Notes: generated from the sequence alone by a model not told the origin. DNA of 64,000 bases from Aliterella atlantica CENA595 (GCF_000952155.1 NZ_JYON01000021.1:1-64000); one strand, 5' to 3'. Positions 19,850 through 29,959 are shown, numbered from the stretch's first letter. Numbers and translations: made by a program.

Positions 19850-20011
19850 TTATCTTCTAGTTAAGATAATATATACAGCATGGACTATCCCAGGTACGTA
19901 TCCTAAGATCGTTAGCAGAATATTAATCCAAAAATCTCTTCCTAATCCAACTTGTAGGAAGACTCCCAAGGGTGGAATAAAAATTGCTGCTATAAGACGA
20001 ATAATATCCAT
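19850..20011 (-). CDS. Pmp3 / YqaE-family small membrane proteolipid
   Basis: A 53-residue frame, ATG at 20011 and TAA at 19850. It begins MDIIRLIAAIFIPPLGVFLQ and continues with GLGRDFWINILLTILGYVPG, which is the Pmp3/YqaE (UPF0057) signature: two membrane helices joined by a short loop. Members in plants, fungi and bacteria respond to salt, cold or low temperature and affect membrane potential. A GGAGG-type element (ACGGAGG) precedes the ATG. An overlapping 66-codon frame on the plus strand is a shadow of this gene. Confidence 0.9.
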   Translation of the reverse strand: MDIIRLIAAIFIPPLGVFLQVGLGRDFWINILLTILGYVPGIVHAVYIILTRR

Positions 20012-20121
20012 ATAAACCTCCGTTTAGCTGTTCTCGCGTGTATTAAGCGATCGCAGCTAGATTATTTTTATACATATATACTGACTTATAACTTTAGCTG
20101 TGCCATCTCTATGTAGGTAGA

Positions 20122-20475
20122 TTAGCCGCCACTAATCTTAGCTTTGTAGCCTAGTTGAGTTAGAATCTGCAATAATTTCTGAGTATGGTCGCCTTGAATT
20201 TCAATTTCATTATCTTTAAGCGTTCCACCAGTACCGCACTGACTTTTTAACTGTTTTACAAGTGCTGCTAAAGTTTCTGGCGAGGATTGAAATCCACTAA
20301 TTACAGTGACAGTTTTGCCTTTGCGTCCTTTACGCGAAGCTTGAATCCGCAAATTTTGTTGCGCGGGAGGTAAATCGGGGGTTGCTCTTTCTACCGCTGC
20401 TGAATTCTCGTTACCGAACTCTTGATAAACTAGGCGTTTTTTTGGGGAATTATTAGAACTATTTGCTGCTGCCAT
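20122..20475 (-). CDS. SUI1/YciH-type translation initiation factor
   Basis: A 117-residue protein with an ~80-residue SUI1 (eIF1-like) domain after a disordered N-terminus. The GRKGKTVTVISGF block and the LKSQCGTGGTLKDNEIEIQGDH block are diagnostic. Bacterial YciH homologues can influence start-site choice on the ribosome; the role in cyanobacteria is uncertain. It stands alone between the Pmp3-type gene and the OmpA-like frame. Confidence 0.9.
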   Translation of the reverse strand: MAAANSSNNSPKKRLVYQEFGNENSAAVERATPDLPPAQQNLRIQASRKGRKGKTVTVISGFQSSPETLAALVKQLKSQCGTGGTLKDNEIEIQGDHTQKLLQILTQLGYKAKISGG

Positions 20476-20588
20476 AAATTGACTGATAGTACAGATACAG
20501 GGTTATTAATAAATTTGTCTATTAAACCCTAGCTTATCTTGCTATAAATACGTTGTGAGTATTTTTAGCGCACTAGCCCAATTCTATG

Positions 20589-20969
20589 CTATGGTTGCAA
20601 GTCTTTTTCCTGCTCGACTAACTGAATATTTAAGTTGCTCAAATTTCTGAAAGCGAAATTAACACGCCGATTGCGGGCGCGGCTAATAGAATTTTTACTA
20701 GAAATCTTCGGTTGAGCTTCACCCCAAGAGCGCACAACAATCCTTTCTTTGGCTATACCTTGACGCAACAAGTAGTTTCTCACCGAATTAGCACGTCGTC
20801 TGCCTAATATTAGATTATAGCGATCGCTACCAATAGTATCTGTGTGTCCGCCAAGTTCTATATTTATCTGCGGATATTGTTTTAGAACTGCGACAATTTG
20901 CTGCAAAATTTGTATGCTAGCAGGGCTAGTTCCACTGCGGTTAAACGCAAAATGAACGTTTGTAGGCAA
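20589..20969 (-). CDS. OmpA-like peptidoglycan-binding domain (C-terminal piece of the broken gene)
   Basis: The last 126 residues form an OmpA C-terminal domain: IELGGHTDTIGSDRYNLILG with RRRANSVRNYLLRQGI and a C-terminal RARNRRVNF. Asp and Arg at the positions known to bind diaminopimelate in peptidoglycan are present. ATG 20969 is internal to the larger frame, and no signal peptide precedes it, so on its own it would not be exported. I read it as the C-terminal end of the broken LTD-repeat-OmpA gene, not as a free gene. Confidence 0.7.
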   Translation of the reverse strand: MPTNVHFAFNRSGTSPASIQILQQIVAVLKQYPQINIELGGHTDTIGSDRYNLILGRRRANSVRNYLLRQGIAKERIVVRSWGEAQPKISSKNSISRARNRRVNFAFRNLSNLNIQLVEQEKDLQP

Positions 20970-22379
20970 AGTTAACGGATTAACTATTGCAGTTTGTGCA
21001 GGTTTAGGAAGTAGTGGAGACTGCGTACTTTGAGGAGATTTAGTTGGTGGAGTTGCTTGAGTATTTGTCGTAGATGCTTGAGAACTTTGCGGCGATGGTG
21101 TTGCAGATGATGCGGGTGTTGGATTTGGTTTAGGTAATGAGCTTGAGGTTGGTTTGTTTACTGGTACTGAAGGAATGTTAGGTATCAGTATTGGAGTACG
21201 AGTTAGCTTACCACGCGGCTTTGCATTTATTTGAGGTTTAGGCTTGACAGTTTCAGGAATAGGCGTTGCTGATGGATTATTAATTGGCGATGGCTGAGAC
21301 GAAGGTTTTAAAGTGGGTGTTGGTTGAGGTAACTGCGTTGCTGGTATCCCAGGTGAAGTTTGAGAATTAGGCGTTGCTATTGCTTCCGATGATGGTTGAG
21401 GTGCTGTCTCTGATATAGGTTCGCTAGCAGGTGTTACTTCAGGGGTGCGTGTTGGTTTTGTTACCGACGATGGTTGAGGCGTTGCTGTAACTTCTGGTGC
21501 AGATTCACCAGTAGGCGTTTTTGGTTGAGAAGTAGCTTGTGAAGTAGGTATAGGTAATGGTTGAGGCGATGGAGTTAATACTGTTGCTGGAAATGGATTT
21601 GCTGTTTCAAGAGTCGGTTTGGAGGTAGGTGTTACTCCTTGCGGCGATGGTTGGGGTAATGGCTTTACTATTACTTCCGGTGCAGATTCACCAGTAGGCG
21701 TTTTTGGTTGAGAAGTAGCTTGTGGAGCAGGTGTTACTACTTGCGGCGACGGTTGGGGTAATGGCTTTACTATTACTTCCGGTGCAGATTCACCAGTAGG
21801 CGTTTTTGGTTGAGAAGTAGCTTGTAAAGTAGGTATTACTCCTTGCGGCGATGGTTGAGGTGATGGAGTTAATACTGTTTCTGGTGATGGACTTGTTATT
21901 TCGGGAGTCGGTTTGGGAGTATGTGTTACTACTTGGGGCGATGATTGAGGTGATGGAGATGCTGTTGTTTGCGGTGCAGATTCACCAGTAGGCTTTGTTG
22001 TTACCTCTGGCGATGGCGTTGTATTTGCTTGCGGTGATGGTTTAGAAGTAGGCGTTGCAGTTGCTTCTGGCGATGGCTTTGTCTCAGATGAAGGCTGAAG
22101 CGCCGATTCGGGAGTATGAGTAGGTACTGTGGCTGTTACTTCCGGTGATGATTGAGGTGATGGTGTTGCTTCCGGTGATGGTTGGAGTAATGGGTTTGTT
22201 GTTATTTCTGGAGATGATTCACCCGTAGGTGTTGCTGTTGCTTCTGGGGATGATTGAGGAGTAGGAGTAGGTATCGCGGTTGCTTCCGGTGATGGGGTTG
22301 TCTCTGGTGACTGTTGAGGCGTTGCTGTTATTTCTGGAGATGATTCACCAGTAGATGTAGCTGTTGCTTCTGGGGATGA

Positions 22380-22382
22380 TTA
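22380..22382 (-). other. nonsense codon in the repeat tract
   Basis: TAA on the minus strand in the OmpA frame. In the duplicate block 468 bp upstream in the gene (22848-22850) the same codon is CAA (Gln), so a C-to-T change made the stop. Confidence 0.85.
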
Positions 22383-23289
22383 AGGAGTAGGTGTCGTGGT
22401 TGTTTCTGGTGATGGGTTCGCTGTTATTTCTGGAGATGATTCGCCAGTAGATGTAGCCGTTACTTCCGGTGATGATTGAGGTAATGGCGTTGCTTCCGGT
22501 GATGGTTGGAGTGATGGGTTTGCTGTTATTTCTGGAGATGATTGAGGAGTAGGTGTCGTAGTTGCTTCCGGTGATGGTTGGAGTGATGGGTTTGTTGTTA
22601 TTTCTGGAGATGATTGAGGAGTAGGTGTCGCAGTTGCTTCCGGTGATGGTTGGAGTGATGGGTTTGCTGTTATTTCTGGAGATGATTGAGGAGTAGGTGT
22701 CGCAGTTGCTTCCGGTGATGATTGAGGAGTAGGAGTAGGTATCGCGGTTGCTTCCGGTGATGGGGTTGTCTCTGGTGACTGTTGAGGCGTTGCTGTTATT
22801 TCTGGAGATGATTCACCCGTAGGTGTTGCTGTTGCTTCTGGGGATGATTGAGGAGTAGGTGTCGTGGTTGTTTCCGGCGATGATTCGGGAGTAGGAGTAA
22901 GGGTTGCTATTGCTTCTGGTGATGGCGTTGCTGTTACTTCTGGCGACGATTGAGATGTAAGAGTAGGCGTTGTTGTTGCTTGCGGCGATGATTCAGGAGT
23001 AGGTGTTACTTCTGTTGATGGCGTTGTTGTATTTTCCGATGAAGATTCAGGAGTAGGTGTAGGGGTTGCTGTTGCTTCTGATGATGGCTGGGATGATGCA
23101 GTTACTTCGGGAGATGGTTGGGGAGTGGGTGTAGGCGTTGCTATTGCTTGCGGCGATGATTCAGAAGTAGGTGTTGTTACTTGCGGTGATGATTCATCAG
23201 TCGGCGTTGTTGTTGCTTGTGGTGATGGGGTTGCTTCCGACGATGATTCGGATGATGGTGTTGCTGTTATTTCTGGTGATGTTTCAGTG

Positions 23290-24279
23290 TTAGATGTTGC
23301 TTGCGGTGATGACTGAGGAAGATGACTGAGGAGTAGACGTTGCTGCTGTTTCTGGTGAGGGTTGAGGAGTAGAAGTAGGCGTTGCTGTTGCTTGCGGTTG
23401 TGGTGACGGCGAGGGATTAAGGGCTATATTGTAGTTACTCTTACCAGCACTTGTAAGTGTATTTCCTCTATCGTCGGTGTCTACTGGTTTTGTATAGTTT
23501 GGGCAGCGATTGCTTGCAATACTGCTAATCGATTTGCGTGCGCTATTAGTCGGTTCCCAGCAGGCACTAGAATTAAGATCGCTTACAATATTTGCCAGGC
23601 TAATAGACTGACCCTTGTCTGTTGTTAAAGACGATTGATAAGTATTATTCCATAAGTTTAGAGAAGCTGCTGGAAGTGTATCGATCGCTAAACCCGCTCC
23701 ATACGCTATATAATCAACAATTTGCGATCGCTCATCATACAACCATATATCATCTCCATCATTATTTAACTTAGGTCTTTGCCCTAACCAGATTTGCCAA
23801 GCTGCATCATCTGCTTGATGGTGTGGTGTATTGTTACCAATCCAAATTACTGCATATTCTTTTGGTCTAAGGACGGTATCTTTCGGGAATATATAAGCTG
23901 GACTACTCGCGTTTCCAGTTATGCCACCTGTGCTATCTTTAACATTTGCAATTAAGTTACTATTGCCAAGCTTCCAACCACTTAAATTTACAGCAGATGA
24001 AGAGGTATTATAAATTTCTATAAATTCATCATTTCCACTTGCACCTTGACCTGTCTCATGATACAAAACTTCTGTAATTATGATTTGACTTGCCAAGGAT
24101 GATTTTGCAGCTATTTTTGATGGCGTTTGAGCGAGAACTTTAGCAGAGTGAATATTGAAGCGATCGCTAATATCTATATCTACTCCACGAACTGCAAATA
24201 ACAGTATTATTGGAACTCCTAATAAAATGTTTTTGGTTGCTGAGGTATATAGCTTTGTAACCATTTGATGATTTTTCAT
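23290..24279 (-). CDS. lamin-tail-domain (LTD) exported protein, truncated by frameshift
   Basis: This 329-residue frame has an N-terminal hydrophobic segment (about residues 17-33), then an LTD fold: IIITEVLYHETGQGASGNDEFIEIYN, NLSGWKLGN and a later DDIWLYDERSQIVDYIAYG block. Bacterial LTD proteins are exported and often linked to nucleases or surface repeats; the domain probably binds a partner or a surface. After about residue 290 the Pro/Ser/Thr-rich linker begins. The frame stops soon after the 13-bp duplication at 23308-23333, with an out-of-frame tail. It is the N-terminal part of the larger broken gene. The 5' spacer to the oxoprolinase stop is about 200 bases. Confidence 0.75.
   Translation of the reverse strand: MKNHQMVTKLYTSATKNILLGVPIILLFAVRGVDIDISDRFNIHSAKVLAQTPSKIAAKSSLASQIIITEVLYHETGQGASGNDEFIEIYNTSSSAVNLSGWKLGNSNLIANVKDSTGGITGNASSPAYIFPKDTVLRPKEYAVIWIGNNTPHHQADDAAWQIWLGQRPKLNNDGDDIWLYDERSQIVDYIAYGAGLAIDTLPAASLNLWNNTYQSSLTTDKGQSISLANIVSDLNSSACWEPTNSARKSISSIASNRCPNYTKPVDTDDRGNTLTSAGKSNYNIALNPSPSPQPQATATPTSTPQPSPETAATSTPQSSSSVITASNI
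23308..23333. repeat. 13-bp tandem duplication causing frameshift
   Basis: GATGACTGAGGAA at 23308-23320 is followed by GATGACTGAGGAG, 12 of 13 identical. The extra 13 bases shift the reading frame by one. Confidence 0.85.
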
Positions 24280-24477
24280 GCTCTTATAACCTCGCGATCG
24301 CTAAAGAAAACTTATTCAAAAATCTATATCAGATCTTTGTTAAAAAATAAATCCTTATAGCTTTCTCCTTTATTAATCTTAAAAATTAGCTCGGCAAACT
24401 ATTCAGTCTATTTATACAAGTGTAAAGTCATAACTTTCACTTATAGTGTGTATATCAATTCGTGCAAATACAAACCA

Positions 24478-27400
24478 TTAAATTGAAGTACCGTATCCTC
24501 CACCACCTGGAGTTTTTATTACAAATACATCACCATTACCCATTTCTACTGTAGCTGTACTATTCAACTTTTCTACAGTTCCATTACTTCTTTCCACATA
24601 ATTTTTGCCTACCGCACCAGCTTCACCACCTTGTAAGCCAAAGGGAGGAACAACCCGGCGATTTGACAATATTCCTGCTGTCATTTGCTCTTGAAAACGC
24701 AAGCGGCGAATAGTACCATTACCCCCATATTTATATCCCTTACCACCACTGTGAAGGCGAATGGCAAAACTTTCTAATACCACTGGAAAACGCCATTCTA
24801 ATACTTCTGGATCTGTAAGCCTGGAATTTGTCATATGAGTTTGCACTGCATCTGTACCAGCAAAATTTGCACCAGCACCAGAACCACCACAAATAGTTTC
24901 GTAATATTGATACTTGTCATTACCAAAAGTAAAATTATTCATCGTTCCTTGAGAAGCTGACATTATTCCCAAAGCACCATATAAAGTATCAGTAATCGCC
25001 TGAGAAGTTTCTACATTCCCTGCTACAACTGCAGCAGGATAATGAGGATTTAACATACAGCCTTCAGGAATAATAATTTCCAAAGGTTTGAGACAACCAG
25101 CATTAAGTGGAATTGCATCATCTACCAAAGTACGGAATACATATAAAACTGCAGCTTTACAAATAGCCGATGGTGCATTAAAGTTGCTATCTAGTTGAGG
25201 CGAAGTACCTGTAAAGTCAATCTTAGCACTTCGAGTATATTTATCAATAGTAATTGCTACCTCAATTCTACTACCATTATCAAGCTCATAACTATATTTG
25301 CCATCCTTCAAAATATCAATTGCTCGTCGTACAGATTCTTCAGCATTATCTTGAACGAAACCCATATAAAACTTTACAGTATTAATCCCATACTGTGTCA
25401 CCATCTTATAAAGTTCTTGTACGCCACGTTCATTTGCAGCAATTTGAGCTTTTAAATCGGCTATGTTTTGTTGAGGATTGCGAGCAGGATACAAGTTGTT
25501 TGTAAAAATTTTCAATATTGTTTTTTCTTGAAAAATTCCTCTATCTACCAATAACAAATTATCAATTAATACACCTTCTTCCTCTACCGATTTACTATTA
25601 GGAGGCATAGAACCAGGCGCAATACCACCAATGTCTGCATGATGACCGCGCGAAGCTACATAAAACAAGATTTCTGAAGCTGTATTATCCTTAAATACTG
25701 GAGTAATAACAGTAATATCCGGCAAATGAGTACCGCCATTATAGGGATTATTAGAAACAAAAACATCTCCAAACTTAATAGTATTACCCTTAGCAGCAAT
25801 CAAAGCACGAACACTTTCACTCATCGAACCTAAATGCACTGGAATATGAGGAGCATTAGCTACCAACAGCCCTTCAGAGTCAAAAATCGCACAAGAAAAA
25901 TCTAGTCGTTCTTTAATATTTACAGAAGAACTGGTATTTTGTAGCGTAACACCCATTTGCTCGGCGATCGCCCCAAACAAATTATTAAATATTTCCAACA
26001 ATACCGGATCGGGGGAGAGTATTTTTGAGGTTTGAGGTTTGAGGTTTGAGTTAAAGCCCTCAGACTCTCGCCGCTGCAAAATTAGCTCATTGCGATCGCC
26101 AATTTCTGCTTGCCAATTAATTTCAACTACATTAGTTCCCGTATCATCCACAACAATAGCTGGACCAAAAATGCGATCGCCTGCTACCAAATCCTCCCGC
26201 CTGTAAACTGGAGTATCCCGCCAAGCATCAGCCATAAAACATTGCACGCAAGCGACTTCAGCCAAATCCCCCCCTCTAGCTGCGACAACTGCTTGCTCGT
26301 CAACCTCAGCTTGCTTATCTACTACCTCAACCTCAATCGCTTCTACAATCAACGCCTTATCTGACACAAACCCATAACGCCGACGATGTAACGTTGCGAA
26401 AGCCTGTCGCATCGCCTGCTCTCCATCAAAGCCAACTACCAAAGTTGAATCAGTTCCCTCATAGCGCAAATGCACCCTACGGAAGATCCCCCTTAGTCCG
26501 CCTTCCTGCGCGCCTGCACGACTTGTTTCCTCCTCAAATACCCTATTTAAATTCACCTCGCCTAGCTTCGCTTCTACAGCCCGTTCTCGCACCATCCTGA
26601 CATCAGCCAATCCCATTCCATAAGCTGACAACACCCCAGCATAAGGATGAACAAACACTCGTTTCATCCCCAAAGCATCAGCGATCGCACAAGCGTGTTG
26701 CCCTCCCGCTCCACCAAAACAACAAAGCGTATAATCTGACACATTGTAGCCGCGCTGCAAAGAAATCCTCTTAATTGCACTAGCCATCTTCTCTACGGCA
26801 ATTGCTAAAAACCCACTAGCTACCTGTTCCGGCGTACGATTATCGCCAATTTCCGCTACCAAAGCCGCAAACTTGCGCCTTACAACCTCCACATTCAAAG
26901 GCAAATCGCCATTTACCCCAAACACGCGCGGAAAAAACTCAGGCTGCAACTTACCCACCATCACATTGCAATCAGTTACCGTCAGCGGACCACCCTTATC
27001 ATAAGCAGCGGGACCAGGATTTGCTCCTGCCGACTCAGGACCTACGCGATAACGCGCACCGCCAAAGTGTAAAATCGAGCCTCCGCCAGCCGCGACAGTA
27101 TGAATATCCATCATTGGCGATCGCATTCTTACCCCAGCAACTTCGGTTTCAAAAGTGCGTTCGTATTCGCCATGATAATGAGCAACATCTGTTGAAGTTC
27201 CGCCCATATCAAAACTAATAATCCGCTCAAACCCAGCCTTTAAACTTGTTTGCACAGCCCCAACAATCCCGCCAGCAGGACCAGACAAAATACTATCTTT
27301 GCCTTGAAACTTGTCAGCATCAACTAGCCCGCCATTAGACTGCATAAATTGCAAGGATACACCGCTAATTTGACCGGATACCTGCTCTACATAACGACGC

Positions 27401-28062
27401 AAAATTGGGGATAAGTAAGCATCAACTACCGTAGTATATCCCCGACTAACTAACTTCATCAAAGGGCTAACTTTGTGCGATACTGAGACTTGGGTAAAAC
27501 CAATGTCAAGTGCTATGGTGGATATCTCCTGCTCGTGCGCTGGATAGCGATAGCCATGCATCAAAACGATCGCGCAAGCACGTATCCCATCGTCGTACGC
27601 AGCTTGCAGTTGGGGAATTAACTCCTGGGTATTTAACTCTACTAACACCTGTCCCTGGGCGCTGTAGCGTTCTTCTACCTCAATTACCCGCTCGTATAGC
27701 ATTTGGGGCAAAACAATCTGCCTGGCGAAGATATTAGGGCGATTTTGATAGCCAATTTGCAGCGCATCGCCGAAGCCTTTAGTGATAATTAGTAAAGTGC
27801 GATCGCCTTTTCGCTCTAGCAAAGCATTTGTAGCTACTGTAGTTCCCATCTTGACTACAGAAATTTGCTCTGTGGGAATCGGTGCATTAGCTGGAATACC
27901 CAGAATTTCGCGGATTCCCTGGATCGGTGCATCCGTATAGCGATCGGGATTTTCAGACAGCAGCTTATGAATTATTAACTGCCCGTCAGGACGCTGCGCC
28001 ACAATATCTGTAAACGTACCGCCTCTATCGATCCAAAATTGCCAGCGAGTATCAGCAGCCAT
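24478..28062 (-). CDS. fused hydantoinase/5-oxoprolinase (A and B parts)
   Basis: A 1194-residue ATP-dependent 5-oxoprolinase/N-methylhydantoinase-type enzyme. The A part (residues ~1-660) is an actin-like ATPase fold with [14 protein letters not shown] at the start and [14 protein letters not shown] and [14 protein letters not shown] further on. The B part (~685-1190) has [20 protein letters not shown] and [11 protein letters not shown], and ends with [12 protein letters not shown]. The family opens 5-oxoproline to glutamate with ATP, closing the gamma-glutamyl/glutathione cycle, although hydantoins are possible. In many bacteria the two parts are separate; here they are fused by a linker that contains a heptamer repeat (about residues 671-680). 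It is transcribed alone, divergent from the bestrophin gene. Confidence 0.92.
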   Translation of the reverse strand: MAADTRWQFWIDRGGTFTDIVAQRPDGQLIIHKLLSENPDRYTDAPIQGIREILGIPANAPIPTEQISVVKMGTTVATNALLERKGDRTLLIITKGFGDALQIGYQNRPNIFARQIVLPQMLYERVIEVEERYSAQGQVLVELNTQELIPQLQAAYDDGIRACAIVLMHGYRYPAHEQEISTIALDIGFTQVSVSHKVSPLMKLVSRGYTTVVDAYLSPILRRYVEQVSGQISGVSLQFMQSNGGLVDADKFQGKDSILSGPAGGIVGAVQTSLKAGFERIISFDMGGTSTDVAHYHGEYERTFETEVAGVRMRSPMMDIHTVAAGGGSILHFGGARYRVGPESAGANPGPAAYDKGGPLTVTDCNVMVGKLQPEFFPRVFGVNGDLPLNVEVVRRKFAALVAEIGDNRTPEQVASGFLAIAVEKMASAIKRISLQRGYNVSDYTLCCFGGAGGQHACAIADALGMKRVFVHPYAGVLSAYGMGLADVRMVRERAVEAKLGEVNLNRVFEEETSRAGAQEGGLRGIFRRVHLRYEGTDSTLVVGFDGEQAMRQAFATLHRRRYGFVSDKALIVEAIEVEVVDKQAEVDEQAVVAARGGDLAEVACVQCFMADAWRDTPVYRREDLVAGDRIFGPAIVVDDTGTNVVEINWQAEIGDRNELILQRRESEGFNSNLKPQTSKILSPDPVLLEIFNNLFGAIAEQMGVTLQNTSSSVNIKERLDFSCAIFDSEGLLVANAPHIPVHLGSMSESVRALIAAKGNTIKFGDVFVSNNPYNGGTHLPDITVITPVFKDNTASEILFYVASRGHHADIGGIAPGSMPPNSKSVEEEGVLIDNLLLVDRGIFQEKTILKIFTNNLYPARNPQQNIADLKAQIAANERGVQELYKMVTQYGINTVKFYMGFVQDNAEESVRRAIDILKDGKYSYELDNGSRIEVAITIDKYTRSAKIDFTGTSPQLDSNFNAPSAICKAAVLYVFRTLVDDAIPLNAGCLKPLEIIIPEGCMLNPHYPAAVVAGNVETSQAITDTLYGALGIMSASQGTMNNFTFGNDKYQYYETICGGSGAGANFAGTDAVQTHMTNSRLTDPEVLEWRFPVVLESFAIRLHSGGKGYKYGGNGTIRRLRFQEQMTAGILSNRRVVPPFGLQGGEAGAVGKNYVERSNGTVEKLNSTATVEMGNGDVFVIKTPGGGGYGTSI
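26024..26050. repeat. in-frame heptamer repeat inside the oxoprolinase linker
   Basis: Almost four copies of the 7-base unit TTTGAGG in tandem. On the coding strand they read as [13 protein letters not shown] codons. Such short tandem heptamers are common between genes in filamentous cyanobacteria, and finding one inside a gene is unusual. Confidence 0.8.
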
Positions 28063-28130
28063 AAGCTAAGTCTTTGGGCGTAAGTTGTGCTAGTTTCTTA
28101 TGTTAGCTAGATTCTGCTGTGCCTTAACTC

Positions 28131-29027
28131 ATGCATCGGGAAAAATTCCACTGGTTTCGATTGGCTTTTCAGTATAAAGCTTCTGTATTTCCGGCTATTT
28201 TCAATCGCGTCTTGTACTGTGGCTTATTCGGCGTTTTTATTTCGCTTTTGCATTATTTTAGATTTCCAGTTTTTCAACCTATCTTAGAAAATGTAATTCC
28301 TAGTATAGTTTTGGGCTTATTATTAGTATTTAGAACTAATACGGCATACGATCGCTTTTGGGAAGGGCGTAAATGTTGGGGAAGTTTAGTCAATAATGTT
28401 CGCAACCTAGCTAGACAAATATGGCTAACTGTTGAAGAGTGCGAACCTAAAGATCGAGCTAATAAAATTATTAATATGCGCTTATTAGTTGCTTTTGCTG
28501 TAGCTACTAAATTGCACCTAAGAGGAGAAAGTGTAAATACCGAACTAGAAGAATTGATGTCTTCCTATAAATACTTGACTTTGAAGACAATGAACAATCC
28601 ACCTTTAGAAATTGCTTTTTGGATCGGCGATTATTTGCAATATCAATATAAATGCGATCGCTTGCATATTTTCCAACTAACTGCGATGCAAGAATTATTA
28701 ACTAAAATGGTTAATGACTTAGGTGGTTGCGAACGAATATTGAAAACACCTATGCCTTTAGCTTATGCAATTCATTTAAAACAATTGCTGCTAATTTACT
28801 GTTTATTATTGCCTTTTCAATTGGTAGATAATTTAGGTTGGTGGACTGGTGCAATTGTAGCTTTAGTAAGTTTTACACTATTAGGTATCGAAGAAATCGG
28901 CATTCAAATTGAAAATCCTTTTGGCTACGATTCTAACGATCTACCTCTAGATGCTATTTGTAATACAATGCTGCTGAATATTGAGGATTTAACTAGCCTG
29001 ACTCCTAGTGTTAGTAATTATAATTGA
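28131..29027 (+). CDS. bestrophin-family anion channel
   Basis: A 298-residue UPF0187/bestrophin-like membrane protein. It has four main hydrophobic segments, and the family core VLGLLLVFRTNTAYDRFWEGRKCWG (around residues 61-85) is clear, followed by the C-terminal EEIGIQIENPFGYDSNDLPLD block. Bestrophins are chloride or bicarbonate channels; in algae thylakoid bestrophins help supply bicarbonate to carbon fixation, but that role is only an inference here. It is followed 23 bases later by the exonuclease gene on the same strand. Confidence 0.9.
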   Translation: MHREKFHWFRLAFQYKASVFPAIFNRVLYCGLFGVFISLLHYFRFPVFQPILENVIPSIVLGLLLVFRTNTAYDRFWEGRKCWGSLVNNVRNLARQIWLTVEECEPKDRANKIINMRLLVAFAVATKLHLRGESVNTELEELMSSYKYLTLKTMNNPPLEIAFWIGDYLQYQYKCDRLHIFQLTAMQELLTKMVNDLGGCERILKTPMPLAYAIHLKQLLLIYCLLLPFQLVDNLGWWTGAIVALVSFTLLGIEEIGIQIENPFGYDSNDLPLDAICNTMLLNIEDLTSLTPSVSNYN

Positions 29028-29050
29028 GCTAATTTAGATATTTATATGTA

Positions 29051-29959
29051 ATGCGTTATTTTGCAGACAGCAATTATATCATATCTTTAATCGAAAAATA
29101 CACGCGATCGCCTATATTATGGCTGGATACTGAAGTAGCTGATTTTACTACTCGTAATCCCAAGTTATCGTTAATTCAAGTTTTAGATACTGGCGAACAA
29201 CCAGAAACAAATGTAGTAATTTTGGATGTACTGCATCAGCCAGAAGTTGTAGATATTTTTATCGAGAGTATTATGCTCAACCCAGCGATTGAGAAAGTAT
29301 TTCACAATGCTAAATACGATCTCAAGTTTTTAGGAAAAACTAAAGCTAAGAATGTTACTTGCACGCTAGAAATGGCGAAGAAGATTCCTTATTATTTACT
29401 ACCACTACCCAACTTATCTTTGAAAACTTTAGCAGAGTCGTTATGTAATATTGCCAAAGTAGATAAAACTCAGCAAGCTAGTGATTGGGGACAAAGACCT
29501 TTAAATGAAAATCAGCTAAATTATGCCAAATTAGATCCAGTTTACTTGTATATGGTGCATCAAAAACTATTACACCTGCAAGCATCTACTAATCCTAATC
29601 CAGTTGATGAAGACATAACACTGCTAACTGAACATTATTTAAAATTAAAGCAACAACTGCAAATAGTTGAGTCAGAACTTAGTCATGTTGAAGCTAGAAT
29701 AAAAGCAGCTATGCAAGCTCAAAATATAGTCGAAACTTCTGAGATTAAATTGTCTTCTGTAAGCCGAACAACCTTGAAAGTAGCATTTAACCAGCTAGCA
29801 GAAGTAATACAAGCAAATAGTATTCAGCTAGATTTACCTATAACTTTAACGCAAAAGCTGCAAAAAGATTTAGCAGAAATATTAGAGCAACTACCAGTAC
29901 AAGAAGAAGTAACTAATAGTTGGCGATTGACAGTCAAGCAAGAAGAAGTTGAAGAGTAA
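29051..29959 (+). CDS. DEDDy 3'-5' exonuclease (RNase D-like)
   Basis: A 302-residue protein with an N-terminal DnaQ-like exonuclease domain. Catalytic residues of the DEDDy type are visible: Asp26 and Glu28 (LDTEVADF), Asp90 (HNAKYDLKFL), and Tyr158/Asp162 (NYAKLDPVY). A C-terminal helical region with no HRDC domain follows, so it is shorter than E. coli RNase D and is better called RNase D-like. It probably trims RNA 3' ends. It is 23 bp after the bestrophin gene and likely shares its transcript. Confidence 0.88.
   Translation: MRYFADSNYIISLIEKYTRSPILWLDTEVADFTTRNPKLSLIQVLDTGEQPETNVVILDVLHQPEVVDIFIESIMLNPAIEKVFHNAKYDLKFLGKTKAKNVTCTLEMAKKIPYYLLPLPNLSLKTLAESLCNIAKVDKTQQASDWGQRPLNENQLNYAKLDPVYLYMVHQKLLHLQASTNPNPVDEDITLLTEHYLKLKQQLQIVESELSHVEARIKAAMQAQNIVETSEIKLSSVSRTTLKVAFNQLAEVIQANSIQLDLPITLTQKLQKDLAEILEQLPVQEEVTNSWRLTVKQEEVEE

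Larger units (their letters stand above)
21000..23410 (-). repeat. long degenerate coding repeat (Pro/Ser/Thr/Glu-rich)
   Basis: About 2.4 kb made of variants of a unit that codes for TPxPSPEATATP-like peptides. Three near-identical 72-bp units lie in tandem at 22501-22572, 22573-22644 and 22645-22716. A block at 22249-22410 recurs at 22717-22878, 468 bp away. A block at 21496-21540 recurs at 21680 and 21781. The unit lengths are multiples of three, so the frame was kept during growth. Confidence 0.9.
20589..24279 (-). pseudogene. broken LTD - P/S/T/E-repeat - OmpA megagene
   Basis: One reading frame can be rebuilt over the whole stretch. The LTD frame starts at ATG 24279; removing one copy of a 13-bp tandem duplication (23308-23333) moves it into exactly the frame of the OmpA-like domain, and I read every codon of that frame down to 20589 and met only one stop, TAA at 22380-22382. 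The repaired product would be about 1225 residues: N-terminal membrane or signal segment, LTD domain, about 800 residues of Pro/Ser/Thr/Glu repeats, then an OmpA peptidoglycan-binding domain. A gene that stays open over so long a low-complexity tract was recently intact. Alternatives are read error in the repeats, or slippage that switches the gene. Confidence 0.75.

Noticed and set aside
19815..20015. Plus-strand 66-codon frame
   Set aside because: It lies opposite the Pmp3-type gene, which has a family signature and a ribosome binding site. The plus-strand product matches nothing I know.
22501..22716. 72-bp tandem units as a CRISPR array
   Set aside because: The repeats are directly adjacent with no unique spacers, vary gradually, and code in frame on the minus strand.
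23125..23316. Plus-strand frame coding for VACGDD-type repeats, like a calcium-binding repeat
   Set aside because: It is the complement of the minus-strand P/S/T/E repeat, which is open over 2.4 kb and continues into known domains. The plus-strand repeat is a shadow.
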